This document shows positions 40,653-50,650 of a stretch of 64,000 nt of DNA, one piece after another. Source of the DNA: Heterodera schachtii (lineage: Eukaryota; Nematoda; Chromadorea; Rhabditida; Heteroderidae); the NCBI GenBank assembly GCA_023374025.1, contig SIJG01000114.1, forward strand, positions 280,322 to 344,321, read 5' to 3'. Under the pieces are notes generated by a model. The model ran no database searches. It was not told the DNA's origin and saw only the letters and a list, made by a program, of their open reading frames with translations. Numbering within the stretch: position 1 is the first letter of the stretch; the number at the start of each line of letters is the position of its first letter. The position numbers and the translations under genes were made by a program.

Positions 40653-41444
40653 TCTCTATTAGCCTACCAAATTTTAAAGAATTTTTAATTAGGTTACAAA
40701 AAAAAATTTAGAAAAAACACAAATTTTTTAATAGTTTTGGTCATAAAAATTTTACAGTCTGATAGAGAAAATTTAAACATTAAATGAGGATTTGATAAGT
40801 GATCAAGGCATTAGTTTCACTTAATTTATGAATTTTTTTAAAATAATTTTTTATGATAATTTTATGCGAATTTTCTGACATTAGTTTTAAGTGAAATAAT
40901 TATTTCAAATATCAGCAGAAGACGGCGGGAGGCATAAAGTCTATAAAATATTTCAAAAAAACTCATCGAATTCATCAACATTTTGAAAAGCGAGACAATA
41001 TTACTCAAAAAACCATCAAATGAGAATATTTTTTCATATAACTTTGCTCAAAAGCAACCAAATTTTTAATTTTTGATAGCATTCGATACTCCTAAGTGTT
41101 TTCTATCATTCTGCAAAATTTCAAAAAATATCATTAAGTTTCAAGAAAATTATGATCAAAAATATTTAAAAAAAAAACAACTTGGTTTTTGAGTTTCTCT
41201 GGTCATAACTATTTTGAAACTAAACGATTTTTTTTGAAATTTTGCTGGATTGTAGAAAACATTTAGGGCTATCTAAATTAACAAATGTTTCAAATTTGTT
41301 TCATTTTGGGCGAAATTATGAATTATTTTCTGTCAAAGATTTTCCATTTGATGGTTTTTTGAGTAACGTATTATTGTTAGCACCGACGATAAGTACAATA
41401 CATGTGGTTAGACCAGTGATAGATTAAATGCCATCATTTATAAT
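40653..41444. repeat. Cluster of dispersed repeat copies
   Basis: Copies of the CTCTATTAGCC...CAAAATTTCAAAAA family lie at about 40653-40720 (+) and 41085-41165 (+), and inverted at about 41217-41283. The 61-codon frame at 41242-41427 overlaps the inverted copy and is not supported as a gene. Confidence 0.5.
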
Positions 41445-41689
41445 CAGGGCTGCCAGATTAAAATTTTCAAAAGCCTCATTCGGCAAGCAAAAAAGCCTCA
41501 TTTTGGGTCAAAAAGCCTCATTTTTACAAAATTTATTCAAAACACGCTTAAAATGTTCAATTTTTGACTGTCCATGATCAATTTGAGCAATTTTTTGTTA
41601 GAAATAAGCATTTGGGAAATTCTGAGCACGAAAATCGAAGTTGATTTTTTGCGGCACTTTTTTCAAAAACTTTCGGGGAATAAGGGGCC

Positions 41690-41711
41690 GGCGGTGCCGA
41701 TAGGCGCCGCC
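41690..41711. repeat. GC hairpin motif, copy 2
   Basis: Same 22-bp hairpin as 20929-20950, with about 110 bp of matching flank. Confidence 0.8.
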
Positions 41712-41823
41712 GGGAAAATTTTTGTAATTTTTAATGCGATTTGTTAACAGATTTGTCCACAAAAATGGTCAAATTTTGTGATTTTGAGCAATTTTTTACG
41801 AAAATAAAGGACTTTTAGGGGCT

Positions 41824-41845
41824 GGCGGTGCCGATAGGCGCCGCC
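41824..41845. repeat. GC hairpin motif, copy 3
   Basis: Same 22-bp hairpin, here flanked by CT and AG instead of CC and GG, so the stem is extended by compensating outer bases. Confidence 0.8.
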
Positions 41846-42240
41846 AGGGAAAAAATTGAGAATTTTGACCATATTTTTAGCAGATTTTCATTAAAAAAAT
41901 TCTTTATTTTGCGATTTTTCTCAAAAAACCACAAAAAGCCTCAAAATTTCTCAAAAAACCACAAAAAGCCGCAAAGCCTCATTTTGAAAATTTAGCCTCA
42001 TTGACCTACCAAAAAACCACAAAATGAGGCTAAAGCCTCACATCTGGCAGCCCTGTTTATAATGGTCAGTCACAGATTATACGTCAGATTCAACCAAATT
42101 AATATTTCATGGCATCATTCAATAGCTTTAATTGTTCTCTTTTAGAATTTAATTTTCCAAAATTTTTTTCTTAAGTATAAAAAAATTATAAAGCATTGAA
42201 AATGCTATGTTTTTTACAATGGTCATGCATGTATAAAAGA

Positions 42241-42438
42241 AGAGATCGGCATGGACCTCTGGACCCAGGTTTGGATTTTTCCTGGATCCAGGTCAGGTCC
42301 AGGCCTGGATCCAGCAGCAGGTCTCGAGGTGCCTGAATTTTTCCTGGACCTGGATTTTCCTGGATTTTTGTCCAGGAAATCCAGGTCCAGATCCAACATC
42401 GAATCCAAGTCCAGGTTTTTTTCAAAATACCGATCTCT
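42241..42438. mobile_element. Small element rich in CCAGGTC/CCTGGA motifs
   Basis: About 198 bp, with AGAGATCGGCAT at the left and AGAGATCGGTAT (minus strand) at the right as short imperfect inverted ends. Inside, CCTGGA, CCAGGTC and TCCAGG words repeat in both orientations and make the segment strikingly GC-rich. Several overlapping open frames on both strands (42186-42485) arise from this repetition and are not called. No clean target duplication is seen. Confidence 0.5.
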
Positions 42439-42663
42439 AATATATAAATTATAAACATTAAAATTTTAAAGTCTTTAAAATGCAATTATCCCAAAATTAA
42501 TTTATATTCCCCTAAGAATTCTCTATTTATCTTTTTTTAACGATTTTATACAAATGTATCATAAATATCCACTCCCATTAATATTTGTTGCCAAAAAAAT
42601 ATTTTTTTTTATTTAATTAAGTAAAAATATTTGTAAATTTTTCATAAAATTAACGCACATTCA

Positions 42664-45208
42664 ATGGCAATCTTTGACGAATTTATTGTTGTTGATGAAA
42701 AAGTGATGAGTGAATTCTCTATTGGCAACTATTCATTTCGTGATGTGACCCAATTTGCTGCACTGTAATTTTATTTTTGTAATTTTAAAATATAAAAAGA
42801 ATTTAGTCAATTTATGATTAATGCCAAACCCTTTGGCTTCAATGAATTGAAAGTCAAGGATATTGGTAATGCTTCTTCTTCCAAGCCGAATGTGCCGGTG
42901 ATTCCGTTGGCACAATTTGTCCATTGGAAATGGGACAAAAGTGGAGCACAACAGATCATTAGTGTAAGTTTAAAGAAATGATCAATTAAAAAATGAATTA
43001 ATCAATTAAATCATTTAGACCCAAACACTTAACAAGGGCAGTGAAATTAATTACAGCAGCTTTGCCAATGATTCATCAATTGTTATCCGAATTCTCAAAA
43101 AGCGGGAGACAAAAAAGTAAATGTGCTTTATAATTAAAAGAGGTCGAAAATAAATTACTTATTTTTGATTCTCCATCTTGGTTTTTCGAAATTTGCTTTT
43201 CTTTGAAAATCCGATGAAAAGTAATGTTGCAACAGTGGTCAAAAGTTGATCTATTGGGTTCGGCGGATTCTTATTAGACCACATTTACTTTTCGAGTTTT
43301 TTTTTTGGAAAATCAGATTGGTTTCCAGGTTCCTTAAAATACCCGAGATTTGGTCTTGGTCCAAAAAAAGTCGGTCGGAGTTATGGATGTAACCCTTGAG
43401 GGTATCATGGCAATTCGTAAAAGCCAATGACGTTTCGTAAAAAAAAACTAGAGTAAAAAACATTTTTTTTCTTAAAAATTTAAAACCCAATTTTACGAAA
43501 ACCAAATTAAACATTCTTTGTATCAGTCGATAGGCCAAATTTATATGAGTTCTCTATTAGCTCACCTAAATTTCAAAAAATTTCGTCGAGTTTGAACAAA
43601 GTTATGGAAAAAAGTACTCAAAGAACCAAGTTTTCAGACATTTTTGTCATAACTTTTTTCAAATTTGGTTATTTTTTGTTTTTTTGATATCTTTTTCGAT
43701 AGCCCTAAGTGTTCTCTACTTGCCTGCAAAATTTCAAAAAAACTTTTTATTACCCTCCACTTTTCAGTGCGTTTCCAGCACCTTCCAGCAGCTCAACTGA
43801 TCACGACCAATTGGCAGTGAAAATTGGTGACAAACAGGTGAAAAAACAGAAAAGAGCACAATGGCATTCTTCCTTATTTAAATTTTTAATGAATTGGCCG
43901 CCAGACCAGCATACAAAGTAAAACAAATTTAACCAACCAGTTTAACCAACAAATTATATCCAATTAATCACTGAAGTTAGCTTTTCATAAGTCACCAGAT
44001 CAATTAATTAACTTGATCTAATTCACTGACAGACTGTTGGAATTATAGGTTTTGATAAGATCTTGAAAAAAAGATGAAATCATTGATAAAAAGTTATCAG
44101 ATCACTGACAAATCTTGATCAGATCATAGTTTGACCGGATCACTAATAATCTTGGTCTGATCACTGATAATTAATCTTGCTGATCAGATCGCTGTGTCCG
44201 CCCATTGGCTGGTGTCCGTTTCCCCGGTGATCAGTCGCATGCTCAGCGTGGAGATGAAGGAGAAGCAGCAGCGAATGATCACTTTGGACGAATTGGGCGT
44301 GGACATGGACAAATTCAAGCAGTTTTTGGAGGCCATCACTTATCTGAACGGACCTTTTCTGCCCAACCGTAATTCATAAATCTCGATACTGTATTTATTC
44401 TACTGTATCCTCTTGAAAATTAACTCTCTACTTTTTATGGGGTTGAAAATTTGATTTTTTAAAAAACATTTTCAATTTTTAAGCCAAAAGTGTACTTATG
44501 CTGCTCGAATTGGCCGACTACTTCCAGCAGGCGAGTTAATCTTATCACTAGGGATGCAAAAAAATACACCCCTTAGAATCGACCCTTTTAAAAATATACT
44601 CCTAAGAAATGAAAATTTCTCAAAAAGCGATTTACACTCCTAAAATAGAAAGTTTTAGCAACTATATAAAATAAAATAATATTAAATAATAAATGGAAAA
44701 ATCACCGATATTTGGGCTACTGGAGAAATTAATGGCCACCAAATGACCCCAAATTTGCTAATAAATTTGCTTATTTCTATTAAAAGTGTTTCTCTGTTTT
44801 GAGGTGTCCGCGTTGAAGTCGTGCTGTGAAAAGCATCTGACCAATTGCGTTGAAATTAAGCTGATCGACCGTTTCTTTCTGATCGACCGCTTTGGACTCG
44901 ACAATTTGAAAGTGATTATTTAATTTTAATTATTTTTATATAATTTTTAATTTTAAATTAATTTTTAGAATTATTTTTTGCATTTGGATGTTGACAAATT
45001 GCGTGCCTTTTTCAATGCCAACCATGAATGGTTTTTGCATTTATCAGCAAAGAATTGTTGTACGCTTTGTTTGTTCGAGCAATGGCCGGGCTTTGATCAA
45101 ATTTATTTTGGAATTTTAAAAAATGTTTATTTTTTTTTTTTTACAAATTTTCCTCATTTTAATAAGAGAATTGTTATTATTCTGATTTGGATTAAAATTT
45201 TGTTATAA
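42664..45208 (+). CDS. BTB/POZ-domain protein, eight exons
   Basis: Proposed exons are 42664-42764, 42807-42963, 43019-43116, 43768-43837, 44188-44368, 44484-44530, 44804-44911 and 44969-45208. They join in frame to about 333 aa. Residues 1-130 (starting M-A-I-F-D-E-F-I-V-V-D-E-K) match no domain I know. From about residue 135 there is a BTB fold: V-K-I-G-D-K-Q, then S-A-H-W-L-V-S-V-S-P-V-I-S-R-M-L-S-V-E-M-K-E, then L-D-E-L-G-V-D, and V-L-M-L-L-E-L-A-D-Y-F-Q. A helical BACK-like tail follows. BTB proteins commonly act as dimers and as cullin-3 adaptors. Exon 6 seems to end at a GC donor (CAG|GCGAGT), since phase and paralogue agree. Intron 3 (651 bp) contains dispersed repeats. The last ~40 residues are Phe/Ile-rich and doubtful, so the true 3' end may differ. 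Confidence 0.75.
43921..44187 (+). repeat. Degenerate GATCAGATCACTGATAA repeats in BTB intron 4
   Basis: Intron 4 carries several imperfect copies of a CTTGATCAGATCACTGATAA-like unit, running up to the acceptor at 44187. The unit drifts strongly. It makes the intron distinct from the plain AT-rich introns nearby. Confidence 0.5.
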
Positions 45209-45700
45209 TGAATTTATCAAGTAAAGTTTTATCAAACATTTGACAATATTTTTTGCTTTTAATACAAATATTATATTAAATAGGACAATTAGGCGCACTT
45301 TTTGCTCAATTTTTGATGCTACTTAATTTTGAAACCAATTAGTGATGGAATGAATAAACTTGGTAATTGGTTTAGTTATGAGTGAATTAAGAAAATAACG
45401 CTTTTTGTTTTTCTATTTTCCTTCATATCTTTTGTTCTTTTCTCCTGTAAACAAATCAGTTGAATAAACAACGATTCTCTGACCTTAAAAATATTGATCA
45501 TGGAATTGCATTTGCATCTTTCAAAAAATGTTTTCCATATTTTTAAATTTTTCTCTTTTTAATTTCCAAATTTTCTTTTAAAATTTGTATGGTTTTTTAT
45601 TTAAAAAATTTTCCAAAATTCAGAGCCTGAAATTGCCAACAATTTATCTAAATATTAAAATAAATAATATTATTATTTTTTGATTAAAAGCACATAATCA
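45209..45700. other. AT-rich intergenic DNA between BTB gene and its exon-1 copy
   Basis: No coding region or repeat is recognised. Confidence 0.45.
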
Positions 45701-45816
45701 ATGGAAATCTTTGACGAATTTATTGTTGTTGACGAAAAGGCGATCAATGAAATCTCTGTCCCAAAATGTAGCAACTGTAACAGTTCATTTCATGATGTGA
45801 CCCAATTTGCTGCACT
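45701..45816 (+). pseudogene. Isolated copy of BTB-gene exon 1
   Basis: M-E-I-F-D-E-F-I-V-V-D-E-K-A-I-N-E followed by a short insertion, then S-F-H-D-V-T-Q-F-A-A-L. It matches exon 1 of the BTB gene (42664-42764), including the donor (GCACT|GTAATTT) and the first ~30 bases of intron. No copy of exon 2 follows. The frame is intact but leads nowhere, so this is a partial duplicate. Confidence 0.75.
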
Positions 45817-46423
45817 GTAATTTCATTTTTGTAATTTTAAAATATAAAAATAATATTTAAAATAATGTGCGTTGTCCATAATGAATTCTCATTTGCTAAT
45901 TTATTTCTTTTTTTATGGATAAGGAGCCGGTTACGGGAGGAGATGGGGCAATTCTTGCACTGATTGCTGCGTCACAATTAAATTTTTTAGTTTATTAATA
46001 ATTTTACATTTAGAATGATATAATTTCTGTTTAAATTTTTAAATAAAATTTATAGCTTGAGAGGGTTCCAAAATTCGGCAAAATAAAAACTTTATCAATT
46101 ATTATTTAATAAACAGAACAAACTTTTAATTTTGCTTATTTGATATTTTTTTAATTAAGTAATTTCAAACAAGCAGATAAAATATTTCGTTTCCATAATC
46201 GAAAACAGAGTATGCCGGATCCTAATTGAAATTTTTGCAAATCGGATTAACTTTTAAATATTATGTGAAATACAATTTTTTATTTAATATAATTTATGTT
46301 TACTAACTATATAAGATTCAAATGACAGGATAAAAATTCTATCTAAAATGTTAAATATTCGAGCATTTTTATTCAATGCTAACTGATTGTTGTCCGAATT
46401 TCTGCCTTATGTCTTATATATCA

Positions 46424-46560
46424 GCGTGTTCCTTTCCCAATCAACCAGTTCAGGCTTGCCCGGTTTGCCCGCCAGGTCAAACGTTCTTTGGCCACAATCG
46501 CTTTGTCCGCCTCAAGTGGTTCAGACACGCCCTCCGCGTTCACCTGTGAAAAGCGGGCTG
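46424..46560. other. GC-rich, coding-like island of unknown identity
   Basis: About 130 bp of balanced composition in AT-rich DNA. All three plus frames are open here, and one minus frame is open too (about 46546 down to 46428: V-N-A-E-G-V-S-E-P-L-E-A-D-K-A-I-V-A-K-E) behind a good acceptor (TTTTCACAG). The minus reading looks the most protein-like to me, but I found no partner exon. It is probably an exon remnant of a duplicated gene. The longer plus frame to 46746 simply runs on into AT-rich sequence. Confidence 0.3.
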
Positions 46561-46933
46561 ATGAACAGGGTCGGCATAAAAAATTTGACAAAATTAAATA
46601 TTATTTTAACTCAATATCGTATTGATTTATTCACTAATTTGAAAACTTTAAAAAAATTTAATAAAATAATATTAAACAATTTTATTAATTTAATGTTTTT
46701 ATTTATTTTGCTTTCACATTTGCACTTCTTATTCCCTTTTGTATAAAAAAAAAATTATTATTTTTTATAATTGCTTCCATAAAAATCTATATAGTGAAAG
46801 ATTTCTTGTTAAATTTAATGTTATTGATCTGAAAAAATCTTCTAGTAATTATTTATTCTCATATAACCGGAAACTTTATAACTTTAAAATTAGCCGTAGA
46901 AAGATTTGTTATAAATGCATAAGTACTTATTGA

Positions 46934-49900
46934 TGAAATATAAATAATTAACGACATACGAATGAAATATTCGATAAAAATTTATTATTAATCATCATTT
47001 AATTATAAAGATAAAAATCAATTAAGAAATTAAAAACATTTATCGTAAGAACATTTTTTATTTTATCATAATAACTTTTCTTCCATTTATATTAATATAA
47101 AACTTGAATATTAATAATAATTGATGAAAAAGAAATATTCAACATTTAATGATAATAAAAAATAATACAAAATAAAATTGCTAAGGGAATAATAAAGAAA
47201 AAATTTTTATTGAAAGTTTAGTGGAGAATAATGATGCATATAGATAAATATTATTTAAAAAAATATATCAGAAGATTGTATTAAATTATAATGGAAGCCA
47301 AGCTATCAAGGAAGAGCGATCTACCTATCCTCATCATTTTGATTAAATATTTTAAAGTTGATTTTACGCAAATAAATTATATTATGCTATAATATTAAAC
47401 TACTTATAACCTAATATGATAGTTATTAGTAACCAAATATTTATGTAAATTTTAAAAACCTCTAGTCAAATAAGAATTTTCAAATATATATGTAAAGATG
47501 TAAATTTAGCTCACTAAATAAAAATTAAAAATTTAATGAACTCTTAAATTAAGTTAATCTAAAGAACGCTTCAAAAATTGCATAAGCAAATAAAATTATT
47601 TAAATATTTATAACAAAAAATTTAAAAAATAAAATTTTATTAATAATGTTGAACAAACATTAAAAGCAAATAACTTCCCTAATCAATAAATCATTAAAAT
47701 AAATTAATTTTTAAATGATATTTCGAAATTTTTTAAAAAAGAAGAAAAAATATTTGATATTTTTATTTTAGTAGATTAATAATTTACATAATTTTTTATT
47801 GGATTTACTATATAATTCATGAAATTTCCATCGACAACACAAATTAATCCAATGAAATGATTTTTCGATTAAGTGTAATTTAACTAAAATTAATTATTAA
47901 AAAACACATTTAAATAAACATTATTTGGATATGTTTCTCATATATTCAAAACATAATAAAATTTCCCTTCCTTTCAGTAAATTATTTGACTATTTACACT
48001 TTCAATTTCATTAAATTATTTAAAGGCGTAATAAATTTCAACTAAAAAGTTAAATAATACAATAATCTAAATTACTTGAATATTCCAGGAAAAATGGGAT
48101 TCCGTTTAATAATTCAATCACTCTCCTTTTTTTAAAATTCTTTATTGTTGAAAAAATATTTTTTATTATTTAAAAAAAAATATTTTTTAAACTAAAATAA
48201 AGTTTATAAATATTCTCTTAAAAAAACAATTTCATATTATAATGCAATTGTAGCGATAATTAATATAAATAAAATATACCAATATTTGAGATTAGTTAAA
48301 TTCGAACTCGATAATTTAACACTCTCTGATTCAATTTTAAAATAAATTATTTTTTTTAATGTTTGCCGTTATGACCAATTAGACCACTTCATAAAGGGCG
48401 TCCGACGGCGCATAATTTTAAATTTGCACTAATGATTGTTTAGCTAGATTTATTTTAAGTATAATTAATATCAATGTTAGCTCTACTTTTTTCAGATATT
48501 TGAAATTATAAAGTTTCTTAAAATAATATTTTGGTATTAGACTCGTAAAACAGTATTCAGTTATCGGACCATCAATAAAACTAAAAAATAATTAAATATC
48601 TGGTAAAACAGTAACAGCAAATAAGCAAAAAAAATATTTGGATAAATTTTAATATTCATATAATAAAATTTTGCACCGAAAATTAATATTTAATTTATTC
48701 CAATTAAATGCTCGATTGGGCTTACGCCAAATAAATTTTTAGACGCGGGTTTAAAACTAATTTGTTACATTTTTTTCAATAGCTATAGGTTCTAAATCGG
48801 CCCATCAATCTTATTCATATCAATTCTTGCGTCAAAGCAAACAAATTCTCAAATATTCAATTTTTTATCATTATTTTGCTAGTTTCTCAGCATCAATTGA
48901 ATAATTATCAAAAATTAATTTTAAGCGTTTAGGTTCACTTTAAATATATGTTATATTATTTTTATTATAATGTATTTTTTCAAATTTACTTAGATGAGTT
49001 TTCGAAGAAATCTTTTTATTTTTTTTCCATTCATTATTAATTATATATTTATTTAAGTAATGCGAGTATGCAGAATTATAAATTAATATGATAAATTGAA
49101 CAGAGGTCACCAAAAGTACAACCATCGTAGCTATTCAATAATGTTAACATTTGGCAAACAATTTTAAGCTTTATAAGTTACTATTCCATTTATTATATTA
49201 TTAAAAATAATTTTTTTTAAAAAAGTTAATTATATGGTGTTAATTGTCGCTGTTATTTTAGCATTTTTAATTTATTTGATTGATCATCATTGTTAACTAA
49301 ATCATTATGTTTGGTGTAGTGTTTTTTTCTTAGCGTTCTTTATTGTTTTTAAATATTTTATTTTGATCTTTTTTTGTCTTCGAAAATTTATATGTAATTT
49401 ATATAATAAAATTGAGTTAACTTTATTTAGTAATGTGGCCCTTATTTATTTTAACAAGTTAATCGCATTACCGAATTTAATGACCAATTCACATTAATTT
49501 TTCACAAAAATTCACCTAAATAATTATTGAGTATATTTATTTTTGTACGAATTTAATTGGTAATTTATTCATATATTAGCTCATAATGTCTAAAACATAA
49601 CATTGATAAAAGCTACTTTAGGAGTTTTGCTCTAGATTTTTACTAAAAACTTTAATAAGAATATTTTTTATTATTATTTTATTTTTTCATTTGTTTTAAA
49701 TTTTCAATTATTATTTATTTGCATGAGAGTAGCACGTCGGATGCATTTTAAAAATGTGATTAATTTAGATTTAGCTAGAGCTATTTTTAATAAATCTTTT
49801 TTATTATAATCAATTGCTGATCTTGTTTCATTATTTATAATTTTTGATATTCAAAAAATTTACATTTGAACATCTAATTGTTTTTCTAGCTATTTAAAGT

Positions 49901-50474
49901 ATTTCATCATTTTATATGCAATTTTATGACTCTCTTATGTAATATTGGTTTTATTTGTTTATTAATACATATTTAAGTTGTAATTATAAACGAATATTTT
50001 TTTTATTAAGCTCTTCAATCAATATTATTTTTATTCATAATTTGTTTATTTATATATGGTCTGAAGGGAAGAGAAGAATAATAATGTTAAATATTAGGTT
50101 TATAAAATTTTACAATGTCTTTTTTTAATTATGTTAAAAAACTAATCTTTTTAGTTTCTATTATACTTTTTTGTTTGAAAACATCTGTTCTAATTTTTTA
50201 GTTGTTACATAAACTTTTACAAATACAAAATAAGGAATTTGTAAGTTTAATAAACCTTTTTTGCAGAACATTGATATTGTACAACTTTTAAATTGTTTTG
50301 TACAACGTATTATTTTTTATATTTTTTCTTATTTTAATTTTTGAAAATTTTAGAACATATTTTTTATATTGTCTTTTTATATAATCGTTAGTTTATAATC
50401 TACTCAATATAGTATAGAGCAAATATTATTAAATAATAAATTCAATACAAGATAAAATAAAGTCAATTTCTCTT
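46934..50474. other. AT-rich intergenic DNA, nothing supported
   Basis: About 3.5 kb with no exon, RNA gene or clear repeat. A short mixed segment at about 48360-48425 (TTTGCCGTTATGACC to GGCGTCCGACGGCGCA) is the only islet. I could not assign it. Confidence 0.5.
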
Positions 50475-50650
50475 TTTGTATTTTCTTGTAGATTTTCCGT
50501 GTAAAACTCGAATTTTTGTTCGAATTCGAGTTCGGTATTCAGAATTTTGCAAAATAAATGTCATATTCGTGATCATCGCCCCAAATTACCCTAGAAATGC
50601 CTTTTATTTGAAAATTTCAGGGGGGGGGGGTCACAAAACGGAAAAGTACC
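50475..50650. repeat. Diverged relative of the 21440 foldback arm, next to a G10 run
   Basis: Read on the minus strand, 50600-50495 shows GATCACGAAT, then GAACTCGAATTCGAACAAAAA and TTCGAG, in the same order as the left arm of the element at 21440-21545. A run of ten G follows at 50620-50629. The 66-codon plus frame here is a by-product. Confidence 0.5.

Larger units (their letters stand above)
41445..42055. mobile_element. hAT-type MITE, 611 bp, perfect TIRs and 8-bp duplication
   Basis: The ends are a perfect 14-bp inverted repeat, CAGGGCTGCCAGAT at 41445-41458 and its complement at 42042-42055. The element is flanked by TTTATAAT on both sides (41437-41444 and 42056-42063). An 8-bp duplication with CAG-starting termini is the hallmark of hAT transposons. 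The interior carries repeated AAGCCTCA motifs near both ends and two copies of the GC hairpin (41690-41711, 41824-41845). There is no transposase ORF, so it depends on an element elsewhere. Confidence 0.88.

Noticed and set aside
42186..42485. Pro/Gly/Trp-rich frames on both strands resembling structural protein
   Set aside because: They come from the CCAGG/CCTGG repeat words. No consistent start, leader or splice partner was found.
43251..43538. Minus-strand 95-codon frame
   Set aside because: It lies in intron 3 of the BTB gene, in repeat-derived sequence, with no coding features.
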